DNA from: Saposhnikovia divaricata
Taxonomy: Eukaryota > Streptophyta > Magnoliopsida > Apiales > Apiaceae
Assembly (NCBI GenBank): GCA_036435485.1
Contig: CM071600.1
Span: 119,342,046 to 119,406,045, forward strand
Reading direction: 5' to 3'
DNA length: 64,000 nucleotides
Below the pieces are notes generated by a model. It was not told where the DNA came from, ran no database searches, and was given only the letters and a program-made list of their open reading frames with translations. Positions 42,301 to 53,638 of this stretch are shown here, piece after piece. Within the stretch, counting starts at the first letter, position 1; each line of letters opens with the position of its first letter. A program made the translations under genes and the position numbers.

Positions 42301-44153
42301 TTTCACGCGATCTTTATATCAAAACGAAGCTTGAAACATAATCTATCCTATCATGGCAGAAAATGAAGCTGTACAGTGAGTTATAGCTACTGTGATGCTC
42401 GGTGTTTAATAGTCTAACGAAAATTCGGCATTACGACGGCTATAAATCGAACGTTCTAAAATTCATAACAATCAATCCAAGCCACACCGGGCATACTATA
42501 CATGGTTTTCATCTTAACCAGTCCAAGAAGGTTTCAATTAACCATCATAATCATCAAAACTCTTAAATCATCACTACCAACTACATAATCATGCTTTTAT
42601 GCATATAACAACACCATAATCTTAACTAATCTAAAACCATCAAGAACATATATAAAACTCAAAGTAAGATCTTGGGTTCTTAAGAATTATACCTTCCTTG
42701 GAGAGTGTACAAGCTATAATAACCCTTATATAGTCCTTGTATGGCTTTAACAAAGCTTAAATCATCCAAAGAAACCAAGAAATCAAAGTTAGTTTCTTGA
42801 AAACACTATTCACCCTCATCTTTGAGGATTTATTTGAAAATGGAAAACATGGAGTTTGAAGCTAATATTTCTAGGAGATCATTTTTATGAAATATAGGAC
42901 TCACCATAAAAATTTGGAGATCAAACAATGGTTGGAAGGTGGATTTTGAAATCTTAAAACTCCAAAATTCGAAGTGCCTTGGTTTTGGGGGAAAAACAGT
43001 GAACTTCTCGAATTTATTTACCCATCCAAACGATCTTCAAAAATTATGAAATTAAATCCCCAACTTCACCTTGATGTGTAGAAGCTCCATGAATTTTTTC
43101 ATGATTTTTAGATGAGTAGATCTAGGTGAAAAAAAATGGCAAAGACCCCTGCCCTGGAAAATGCAACTGCTGGAAAAATGGGGGAGAGGTGGTGTTTGCT
43201 TGGCTTTGATCTTGCTCTCATCTTATCTAAAGTGAATTATTGAATGTCTTTGGATAATATCTTGTCCATAAAGTAGCTTTAATAAAGTTCTAGGTCATGC
43301 ATGATGTAATTAAATGGACAAGTGTTGGTTTGTAATGGTAAGATGATGACAAGAAGCTAAGTACTTGGTTATGTTTGCTAAGTATATAGTTGCCCATGTA
43401 ACTACTTAGTTACTTGGTCTTATCTCCTTGTACATGCATGCATCTTGATCCTCTGTTTGTTCTTTGTCCGGTTATTGCTCAATTCGTTGCTCGTTCGAGG
43501 GACTAACTCATTCGTTTCTAGTTAGGGTTTTACCGAAAACCTTCTTAATATTTATACTACTATTCCTCATCTTTCTTAATACTTCTCGAATTTAAATTCC
43601 TTAATTCTCTTTTATAAATCCTTAAGTCTTGCAGTGTCCAGGGAAATCTCGGAGAAAATAAAAGTGCTATTTTTCTGAATCCGACAGCTTTTACATACAC
43701 TTATTTTCCTCCTGGATCACTAATACGAACTCAGAAATCCGTTCCGAATACCGGGTATAACATTATTATAATAATATTCCAAATTCCACCAAAATCACTA
43801 TTCATCACTTATTTTTATTTAATTCCTATAGTTAGGAAAATGAACCTGGTTCACCCTCGAGTGTTCCTTAACCTTTTTACGGAACCGCTGGGCTTATAAT
43901 AGATATTGATTTGGATGACATGAGGGTATCTATTTCTCTCTAGGGAATCTTATCTTAACTTTCTAGGAGATAGATTATTCTAACCTTAGTTATCACCCAA
44001 TAGCATCCTTCAGGCCATATAACCTTGGAATATATATCCTTTCATTATTCATTCATTAAAACCAGTATTACATTCTAGTTGTAACCCCTATTCATTCTTA
44101 CATCAATACATAATAAAAAGTTTTAATTCTACCCAAAAATCTGGGTTCTTACA
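39380..44153 (-). repeat. GYP-Y 5' LTR (4774 bp)
   Basis: It is 25 bp longer than its partner, mostly from a 24-bp block with GGAAATAAATAAATTTGG at about 40063-40086. Other differences seen: 39523 region G/A, two G-to-A changes near 41974 and 41997 in CpG contexts, one near 42865, a 1-bp indel near 43386 and one near 43833. It includes the hairpin and AATATTC modules described for the partner. No gene inside. Confidence 0.93.
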
Positions 44154-44862
44154 CTTATCCACTTGCACATGCATGCATCTTGATCCTATGCTTGTTTCTT
44201 TGTCCGGTTATTGCTCAATTTCATTGATCGTTCGGAGGAATATCTCAAGTATTTCTTGTTAGGGTTTTACCGGAAACCTTCTTAATATTTATACTACCAT
44301 TCTCAATCCTCCTTCATAATCTTTGAATTTAATTCCTCAAATCTTTTTAATAAATCCTTAAATCTTTCAGTGTCCAGGGAAATCTCGGAGAAAAAAAGTG
44401 CTATTTTTCTGAATCTGATATCGTTTACATACACTTATTTTGCCTACTGATCATCAATACGGACTCAGAAATCCATTCTGAATACTTCTATATAGCGTCG
44501 TCTAATAATATTCCAATTTTCACCAAAAACAATATTCATCACTTATTCTTTCTTTATTCTCTGTATTTAGAAAAATGTCCTCGTTCTCTTTCGAGCGTTC
44601 CTTATCTCTTTTACGGAACCACTGGACTTATAACAGATATCGATTTGGATGACATGAGAATATTTTCTCTGTTGGTAAACCTTAGCTTACTTTCTAGAAG
44701 ATAGATTATTCTAATCTACATTGTCAACCAATTGCAGCACTCATAGCATATAAAGTACTTGAATCCAAATCCTTTACATATTCATTCATTAGAACCACTA
44801 TTACACTTATACTCTATTACATAATAAAAGTTTTAATTCTTCCAAAAATATGGGTTCTTACA
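44154..44862 (-). repeat. Old Gypsy LTR, second fragment
   Basis: This resumes the old LTR that broke off at 16069. It is collinear with 33146-33868 of GYP-Y, including CATGCATGCATCTTGATCC, GTGTCCAGGGAAATCTCGGAG and the terminal GGGTTCTTACA. The element-junction order is 16069, SIRE-A, GYP-Y, 44154. The LTR ends at 44862 and is followed by CTTAT at 44863-44867, possibly its own target duplication, whose left partner is not visible. It is inserted in the third gene of SIRE-B. Confidence 0.8.
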
Positions 44863-44867
44863 CTTAT

Positions 44868-45190
44868 AGTCTTTTGGGAGACTGTAGTGTGGCTAGGCTG
44901 GGACTCACTCACCTTTCCAACTTTATCCTTAGGGTTTCTTTGATTTTCACCCTGTCCCTCACCACTCACTACCACCTGTTCACTCCCCTCAGAAGGTTTG
45001 GTAGTTTTTACAACAAGTGTCTTTTAGGAGACACTTGAGGCTGGCTTCTTTGATTTGGATTTAGATTTATGTTTGGTTGCTTGGGTAGGAGACTGTGGCT
45101 TACTAGCTTCAGCCTCCATAGCAACACTCAAAGGCAAAAAACTTGAGATTGAGTAGTAGAGATAGAGTTAGAAATTGTTACCCTTTTTAA
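44868..45190 (-). pseudogene. SIRE-B third-gene remnant
   Basis: The complement aligns with 24190-24520 of SIRE-A's third gene: the block reading AAAAGACAC, then GAGGGGAGTG, then GTGGTAGTGAGTGGTGAGGG, in the same order with indels. Only part of the Ser/Thr-rich middle is left. It is truncated on the left by the old Gypsy LTR, and the N-terminal domain of the gene is absent on the right. Confidence 0.75.
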
Positions 45191-45662
45191 AAGAAAATCA
45201 ATTAGATCAAGTCTAATTTGCTGTTGTGATCATCTCTTTAAGTACATGAAGTCAAGAACAACTGAGATTGTCATTGAAATCATGTGATATGCAGTACTAT
45301 TGATATACATTTCCTTGAAATTGCTAAATCATGAACATAATTAAAAATGCCATGTTATTCATTTTATTTAGGCAAATAGCAGTTTCAACTGAATAGATTA
45401 TCAAACAACATAGTATGAAGAAGTTAAGCATATAATGAACTTAAGAAAATGAAAAGAAACAACTTTCATTCATTCAACAAACAACATAAGCATACATATA
45501 TTAAGAACACAAAACATCAATTTCAGTTCGGAACAGAAAAGATGAGATTACATAAACTTGATTAAAGACAAAATAAACAGAAGCCCTAAATATCCTAAGA
45601 GCGAGGAGGGTCTTCTGGGAGAAGATCCTCGACATTGTGACAGCGAGGCCGATGATCCTCTT
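45191..45662 (-). other. Non-coding stretch downstream of the small SIRE-B ORF
   Basis: A+T-rich sequence without a coherent ORF. Just after the small ORF's stop codon it looks like a 3' untranslated region, running into TTAATATATG-like sequence. No match to SIRE-A's corresponding gene start was recognised, so it may be inserted or replaced sequence. Confidence 0.45.
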
Positions 45663-45920
45663 CTACTCCTCTAGAGCGCGAAGCCGCTCTAACTCCCTCT
45701 CCTCCGCTTTTCTAGCTCTCGCTTCAGCAGCCCTTTCTTCCTCAACGACAAAGTTCAAGAACAAGAAGCTCATCTCCATCTCCTGCTCGTAGGAAAGCTT
45801 CTTGACGATGTTAGTAGAAACTTGGTCTACAGGATAGCTGATGCCATCAACTACCATGGTGAAAGAATGGCAGTCAAAGAGAATCTCGTCAATGTACCTG
45901 AAGTACATGAAAAAGTCCAT
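45663..45920 (-). CDS. Small hypothetical protein (85 aa) between SIRE-B pol and third gene
   Basis: Begins at ATG 45920-45918 after a CT-rich leader and ends at TAG. The N-terminal half (MDFFMYFRYIDEILFDC, VVDGISYPVDQVSTNIVKKL) is compact and hydrophobic. The C-terminal third is a highly charged Glu/Arg/Ala helix starting EEERAAEARARK, likely a coiled coil. SIRE-A has no recognisable equivalent. The frame is intact while the surrounding gag and pol are broken, which may reflect its small size. Function unknown; it could be a captured exon or a truncated accessory gene. Confidence 0.45.
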   Translation of the reverse strand: MDFFMYFRYIDEILFDCHSFTMVVDGISYPVDQVSTNIVKKLSYEQEMEMSFLFLNFVVEEERAAEARARKAEERELERLRALEE

Positions 45921-46606
45921 TGTAGAAAAGTGAAGTGGAATTCGAAAGGATGGGAGTTTGATGAAGAGAAATGATAGAATGATAAAGGGAGTTGTAACTT
46001 GTGTTGAATAAATAGAAAGTGTTTGGAAATATGAATCGACGCGTAGACACGACTATAGATAGTAGTTATAATTGCATGCAAACCTAGTCTAGACAAATAA
46101 TCTCTCTCTTAGATTCCCTAGAAAGTGTCATGACTAATCCTAATTTCCTTTTTAAAGGAAATTAAAAGATATACACACATATATACGCAAGATTAATAAG
46201 ACAGATTCCAAGTTGTAATGTAGAGAGATCAAATAGCACAGATAGCCTACAAGCACAAAACCCAAAAAGAATATAACCGTAAAAGATATACGTAAGGTAA
46301 AAGCAAGATTTGACAGCACAGTAGTATTACCAAATCAACTATTAAAAAGAATAATAGAAATACCCAGCAGATAAAAGGACAAACCCTTAAAGTACAAATT
46401 AACCGTTGACATGTATTATTGAACTAATACAACCAAAAGTAACTTGTTATCCGTCGAAGTATTAAATTCAGATATGTGTTAAAATATCAACGAGTTAAAA
46501 ACATTCGTTGATAGGTAATTTTGACTTAGACAAAATTTATACCATTTCCATAGGAAAATTTAACACATTTCTGCCTGCATTCTAACTAACAAATATATGA
46601 AATAAC
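45921..46606 (-). promoter_or_regulatory. SIRE-B spacer between pol and the small ORF
   Basis: Position-equivalent to SIRE-A 22931-23430. It keeps decayed motif copies: CCGTTGA (46403), ATCCGTCGA (46449), TCAACGAGT (46487) and ATTCGTTGA (46503). No ORF is present. A promoter role is inferred only from the parallel with SIRE-A. Confidence 0.5.
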
Positions 46607-49303
46607 TTAGGAAAAATTCGGCATACCTAGCTCACTTACCAACCTTGAGAATTTTGATTCATCAAGTGGCTTGGTAAAGATATCTGCAAGTTGTTTCTTA
46701 CTTGGAACAAAATGAAGTTCCACTGTACCTTCCATCACATGTTCTCTGATGAAATGGTATCTTATGTCTATGTGCTTGGTCCTTGAGTGTTGCACTGGAT
46801 TCTCAGATATAGCAGTTGCACTAGTGTTATCACAGAAGATTGGAATCTTCTCAACTCTCAGACCATAGTCAAGCAGTTGATTTTTCATCCATAAAATCTG
46901 TGCACAACAACTTTCAGCAGCAATGTACTCAGCTTCTGCAGTAGAAGTTGAAACTGAATTTTGCTTCTTACTGAACGATGATACCAGCTTGTTCCCTAAG
47001 AATTGACAGGTTCATGTAGTACTTTTCCTATCAACTTTGCAACCTGCATAATCTGCATCTGAATAGCCAATTAGATAAAAACCAGAATCTCTAGGGTACC
47101 AAATGCCAAGGTATGGTGTTCCCTTGAGATACCTGAAGATCCTCTTAATAGCTACTAAATGAGATTCCCTAGGATCAGCTTGGAATCTAGCACATAAACA
47201 GGTAGAGAACATAATATCAGGTCTACTTACTCTTAAATATAAAAGTGAGCCAAACATGCCTCTATAACTTGAAATTTCCACTTTCTTCTCCTTAGTATTC
47301 AATTCAAGTTTAGTGGCAGTGGCCATGGGTGTTTTTGCAGAGGCATAATCTAATAAGTCAAATCTTTTCAAAAGATCATAAACATATTTAGATTGGCCCA
47401 GAAAGATACCATCATTAACTTGCTTTAATTGTAAACCAAGAAAGTAAGTTAATTCACCCATCATGCTCATTTCATATTTACTTTGCATAAGTTTGGCAAA
47501 TCTTTTGCAAAGCTTCTCATCAATAGAACCAAATATAATATCATCTACATAAATTTGAACAAGTATCATAGAGCCATTGACATTTTTAAAAAAGAGAGTT
47601 TTATCAATAGTACCTCTAGTGAAGTGATTCTCTATAAGGAACTATGAGAGTGTGTCATACCAGGCTCTTGGTGCTTGCTTCAGGCCATAGAGTGCTTTGA
47701 GAAGAAAATAAACATATTCTGGAAAATCTGGATCTTCAAAACCAGGAGGTTGACTAACATACACCTCCTCTTCCAGAATGCCATTTAAAAATGCACTCTT
47801 GACATCCATCTGATAGACTTTGAAATTGGCATGGGCTGCATAGGCCAGAAAGATTCTAATTGCTTCTAACCTTGCTACAGGTGCAAAGGTTTCATCAAAA
47901 TCAAACCCTTCTTCCTCACAGTAGCCTTTTGCAACCAACCTAGCTTTATTCCTTGTGACTATGCCATTTTTATCCATCTTGTTCTTGAATACCCACTTAG
48001 TGTGAATCACTGATTTGCCTTTAGGTTTGGGTACAAGCTTCCATACATCATTTCTTTCAAACTGGTTTAACTCTTCTTGCATAGCTAAAACCCAGTCTGG
48101 ATTTAGGAGGGCATCCTCAACTTTCTTAGGCTCTTCTTTAGACAGAAAACTGCTATAAGCATTCTTCTTGAGTTGCCCTTGTAGTTTGGACTCTTGCATT
48201 TGAATCGCCAATAATGAGTTCAAAAGGGTGATCTTTAGTCCATCTCCTTTGTGGTGGCAGGTTCATTCTTGATGATGTAGCTTCATTCTCCCTGTGTTGA
48301 TCATTCTTGAGTGATGACTCTGTGATACTACCTCTGAGTGTGTGGCTCTAGAATTTGCAGAGGCTTGAGTTCTAGCAGAATGCTCAATGGATGTTTCCCT
48401 TTGGCTCTCAACAGATCCCTCAAAATGATTTCCAATAGATGGGCTTTCCTCAATATCAACAAATGATGTGTTATGCTCTTCTCCTGATGGATCACCTTGA
48501 GCATATTTCCTCTTCACACCAGTTGATACTGCTCCTTCATCATCTTCACTGCCTTCTCCACTTATCTCATTTTCAAATTAGAGTGCTTTATGGAAGCCTT
48601 CATCTACCAACCCTTGGATTTTCTTATCATCAAAGACAACATGTATAGATTCCATAACAATGTTAAGTCTTAGGCTCTAGATTCTGTAGGATTTCCCAGC
48701 TGAATATCCAACAAAAATACCCTCATCTGCCTTTGTATCAAATTTTCCTAGGTTTTCACCTTGATTTCTCAAGACAAAACATTTGCATCCAAAGACATAT
48801 AAGAAGTTAATTGTTGGCTTCTTACCTTTGAATAGTTGATAGGGTGTCATGCCTTTTGCTTGATTGACCAAAGAATTATTCTGGGTGTAGCAAGCAGTAT
48901 TGACAGCTTCAGCCCAGAAACATGTTGGCAACTTTGACTCTTCAAGCATGGTCCTTGTAGCTTCAATAAGAGTTCTGTTTTTCCTTTCTACTACACCATT
49001 TTGTTGAGGAGTCCTAGGTGCAGAGAATTCTTGAGTAATTCCTTCTTCTTCACAAAACTCCCTCATCACTGAATTCTTGAACTCAGTTCCATTGTCACTT
49101 CTAATTCTTTTGACTTTGAATAAAGGATTGTTGTTGACTTTCTTGATGTGATTGATAATGATTTATCCTGCCTCATCTTTAGAGTGCAGAAAGAATGTCC
49201 ATGTGAATTTTGGGAAATCATCAACAATCACAAGACAGTATTTTTCCTTGAGATAGACAATACATTCACTGGTCCAAATTAATCCATGTGCAGTAGCTGT
49301 AAG
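46607..49303 (-). pseudogene. SIRE-B pol, 3' part: end of integrase, reverse transcriptase, RNase H
   Basis: The pieces are out of frame with one another: integrase with GVVERKNRTL and FWAEAVNTACY (49069-48677), acidic linker (48517-48263), reverse transcriptase start (48223-47642), then IYVDDIIFGS and the rest (47569-47012), and RNase H with CDNTSA, ending GELGMPNFS-like (46888-46607). Similarity to SIRE-A Pol is high throughout. At the right edge, the LLHMD integrase motif is cut by LARD-2 at 49303. The linker retains only eroded motif copies near 48380-48450. Confidence 0.88.
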
Positions 49304-52300
49304 TATAACGCCCTGGAAAATATCGTATTTATTATTATTATTTAATTATTTAATATTAAATGTGGATTATAGGGTGTGAAAATTTTATTTTTTTAGATAA
49401 AATATATGTGATGTCATGTTTACATGTTATATGGTGAATTATGTGTGCCAGAATTGTCGTGTATTTTTATTTGCATTTTTAATGATTTAAATCTATTTGA
49501 ATTACGCATTATTGATCTTTTGGAAATTTCATAAAATCATTGGAGTTGATAAAAATCACGAAATCTCTTGTGTTATTATCTTTATGATATTATTTAGTTT
49601 TTAAAATTATTGGGTGAATTAAATTGGGTGTTTAAGTATTTTAAAATGATTTTAAGAATTTTATTGTATTTAAATGATCAAACTTGTAAAATTCATATTT
49701 AATTCATTTTTTATCATAAAATTATTTTAAAAATATGGGAATATTGATAATTTTATTTTCTGCATTTTAAAAATTAATTTTAGATTTTCCCTAATTATAA
49801 CCTATTAAGTTTCTATTCTATAAAGTGATTTTAAATTATTTTTAAATCAGAAAATTTGTAATAAATTACAAAAATTTCCTCTCCCCATTCTTAAATCCCT
49901 AAATTAGCAGCTTGTTCACCCCATTTTCAGTACAGTCGGTTCTTTGGAATAATCGGGAATTCTCTCTCAAAATCTCGAGTTCTCTTCTCTCTCGCACAAT
50001 CTCTCTCGCCCCGTTTCTCTCTCTCTTGATTCTGTCTCTCCCACTTTCTCTCTAAATCTCCCTCTCCCCCTGTTAATCTCCCCTCTCCTACAACCCACGC
50101 ATACAGTTATGCGTGTGCATGATGGTGTGGGTGAGTGAGTGCAGGCTAATTCTTGGAGCACCACAGTGAATCTCTCCCTTCTACGAGCTCTGGGTCTGTT
50201 CGGTTTTAGTGTAAAACCTACCTTCCCTCCCATCTGTGTGTAGCTATGTTTGTACAGAGTGTGTGTGCGTGTATGACAGTGGTGGGTGTATATATATATA
50301 TTATGCCGTAGGTAGCTAATTAGGGGTGTCTTGTTTCAACAATTCATATATCGATTCTTTGATGATTATAATGATTACAAATTTGTACTGCAGTGATGCT
50401 TGGAGTCAGTTGTGGCTGAGTTGTGCGTATTTGTTGTCTTGATTGGTCTGAAGGATTAAGGACCGAATGTTGGATATTGGAATTGTGATGAGTATCGTTT
50501 TTTTTAGTACCTAATTGCAGTTTTATTATGATGATTTCTGGTTATTAAATTGATGTGATAAATTATTGGTGGGATCCGTCGATGGAAATCCGAATCACGG
50601 GCACCTTCGAACTTTGCCGCCATCGACGATGAGCCTCGGTGAGTCGATGGTGGACGATGATGATTAAATTCTGAGTCCTAATTAAATTATGTAATATATT
50701 GTTTTCGATGGTAAAATTTATTGTATGTCGGAAAGATTTTAGTTCGGGGTATTGATATTGATTGTGAATTGTATTAGAGGTGTAATATTAGTGGTTGATG
50801 TATGGATGTTTATAATTAGGGATCATTATTGATTGCTTGTCGGCCGTGTTCCGACGGGAAGGGTACCCGTACGAAGGGGATGCCGTAAAATTTTTTCTAA
50901 AAATATTACTTATGATTTAGTTTATTTTCTCGATTAATATTCGGATTACATAAATTGTTTGATTGTAAATCTTTACAGGGATTTATGATTTTAAAATTTC
51001 AGTTGTAATTTAATTTTTAGTTAATAATTATAAATGGTGTGTATCTTCGTGTTGTAGTTAAATTGTAAATTTGTACAATGATACATATATTATAACCTGA
51101 TTTGGTGGATTGATGAATAATAGTGGTGTACGGTCAAATGTTAAAAATTGTTGAATGTTAACTAGTTTATTTGATAATTGTTAGTAATTAGGGGATATGT
51201 TAGTTGATCAATGACTTATACTTTGTTTTTAGGGTAATAACTATAATTGTTAATAAGGGTATTAGATGGATTTCGGAGTACTAAATCGAAATGGACATAC
51301 TTTGATTGGAATTATGGATGGTACGAGGATGTATAGTAAGTATTAAATGCATGGAGAATTAGGTAGATTATAATTAGTATATGTTGGTGTGGTTTGAGGC
51401 GATCGTAGATTGTAGTAGAGCAAAGAATGTTGTGACTGTTGAATTGGTTGATTTCATTCTGACAGGTTAGGCCATATTATAAAGGAGATTCTGTCCAATT
51501 TTTTATTAGAATTATTTTATAAATTTTGATAAAGATTTTTGGTGTGTAAATGTTATATGTATGCTACGAGATATAAGTGTAAGTAAATATTGCGTGCTAA
51601 GTGCTTATATGATTTTGTGGTTATATATTACTATTTTAAGAATATGATCAGTGTATGCTATATGTGTTAAGTTGTAAAGCATAATAGGACACGATTGGGT
51701 AGAATAGAGCAGGCGGTTAAGATTATAAGTGTACTGAAGTAGTACTCCTGTATATAGGTACGCATAGGAGGCCAGCTAAGAGCCAATGCATATGTAGATG
51801 GAATGTAGAGCAAGGAGATACTTATCGGGACTGACAAGTGATAAAGGAAAGATGGATGTGTGACCGAAGAAAGGTAAAATATAAAGAAGTAGAGACGGAT
51901 GTAATGTGATAAAGTGTTAAAGTGTTGGAAATGAAAACCCTGTGTATTGAGGCAAGTGTACTATCCCTCACTTATCGTTCAAGTGATGTGAAACTGTTTT
52001 CTGTTATTTATCTGATATTTCTTTCAAATACTTTTTCTTGTATCTATACCCATTTCTTTTATTGCCAGTGACTCGAACCTTGTATTTAAGTTCAGGTTCC
52101 TTGAACTGCTTATGAATTGTTGTTTAAATTCTTATACCTTAATGTCATTTTTTTTAATTATTGTTGAACCTCGTTATACCTTATTGTTTATTCCTTATAT
52201 ATCACCATTGAAATTTATGTACCCTATTATTTACCCTATTTCTTGTCGAGCTATATTCCTTGACTTATAATTTATGTCTTGCTTTATCTTAGTCTTTTGC

Positions 52301-53638
52301 CTTATGTTTATTCCTTTAAACCATACCAGCGAAACCAGATTCCATAACCCTTGAATTAAATTCTAGAACCCAACCCTTATTTTACTCTTTATTAACCAAT
52401 GACTCTTTATTGTTTATAATCAATGTATTACTCAAATCTCTCCTTGAACTTCATATTCCTTTATTCCAGGATTATCATATAAATTGCTATTAAATTTCTA
52501 GAATCCTAACAATTGCTTTGTTCCTTAATTGATAAATGTTTCCTTGTTAATATATGAATCAATTTTGCTGAATCTTGCCATGTTTAGTTTAATCTTATTG
52601 CTTTGCTGATTATGATTCCCTATATCAATTACTTTCCTGATTCTTAATCTTTTAATGTTGCTCCCTAAAACGGTTTAATTAATTAAAGATGTTTTAAAAT
52701 TTCTTATACTGGGCTCATCTATTATCAATGAGTTTAAAGACTGAAAAGTGGAGTGTTTTAAATTATTAATAATAAATTTGTTTATAAATTGGAGAAGCGT
52801 AAGAGGCTAGGGGTGGTTCCCTTAGTCCAGCACTTTTTACTTAGCGTAAGTGGCTAGGGGTGGTTCCCCTAGTCCAGCATTAAAGGCCAATGTGTTGCCG
52901 AATTGGGAACCCAATTTCAAAGGAAGGGGGACTTTACGTGGCTGATCACCCGTATTGTCCGTAATCAGGATAATTATACAATCAACTTAAATGTTTTTAA
53001 AAAGTTTTATGAAAAGTATGTTTTGATGGAAAGAAACGTTTTTTGAGAAAAAGGTTATGATTTAAAGAAAAATGGAAAGTTTTATGCTATGATAGAAATT
53101 AAGTTATTCCCTTGAGATAGTTTGATCATTGATATTGTTCATCAATGAAATATTGTAAAATAGTTGTTCACTATACTATGCACTTGCTGAGCGTTCTTTG
53201 GCTCACTCTTGATTTGTTTACCCTAACCCTTTGTATTAGGCTTAAAGATGATCTACCTACATTTTTCATTTCGAATGAGAGCGATGAGGCATTCTGTTCA
53301 AAACAAATTTCAGAGCCAGCGCGGGCCGGCACGGATTTGGTATGAGCGTTAGATTAGATGGTACAATAGTTGAGATTAGATCAGAAATAGAAGTTGTAAT
53401 AATTTGTGTAATTTAGATTCTTGCTTCATACCATAACCTGGAATCGATCCTCGGTGAGGAATCGTTGGTGGTTTAAGTTTTACTTATAATTGTAATTGGA
53501 ATTTGGTTTGGGTTAAAATACAGGTGGATAGACCGATTTATGAATACTTCATGCCGAAATTTTCTAAAATTCCCCTGTGTCAAAGTCTATTATATTATAA
53601 AAAGTATATTTTCAATATTGGGAAGTCGAGGCGTTACA
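49304..53638 (+). repeat. LARD-2 5' LTR (4335 bp)
   Basis: It contains a CT-rich block (about 49963-50095), a TATA-like run (50286-50301), two 47-bp tandem units starting GCGTAAG (52797 and 52844), the second with a perfect hairpin CTAGGGG/CCCCTAG (52854-52872), and a TGAGC/GCTCA hairpin (53188-53205). CATACCATAACCTGG lies near 53428. No credible gene: the short ORFs follow low-complexity sequence. Confidence 0.92.

Larger units (their letters stand above)
29120..44153 (-). mobile_element. GYP-Y, very young Ty3/Gypsy retrotransposon with a decayed interior
   Basis: The element is 15.0 kb with LTRs running from TGTAACACCCCCAG to GGGTTCTTACA and CTTAT on both sides (29115-29119 and 44154-44158). 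The Met-tRNA primer site sits on the complementary strand beside the right-hand LTR, so it is transcribed leftward. The two LTRs differ by about five substitutions, one 1-bp and one 24-bp indel over 4.75 kb, indicating recent insertion. The 5.5-kb interior has no ORF of useful length yet shows traces of Gypsy reverse transcriptase. An element without working enzymes must have been moved by proteins supplied by relatives. Confidence 0.9.

Noticed and set aside
49967..50233. 88-residue minus-strand Arg/Glu-rich ORF, with a counterpart at 56854-57075
   Set aside because: It is the complement of a CT-rich block in the LARD-2 LTRs; composition alone explains it.
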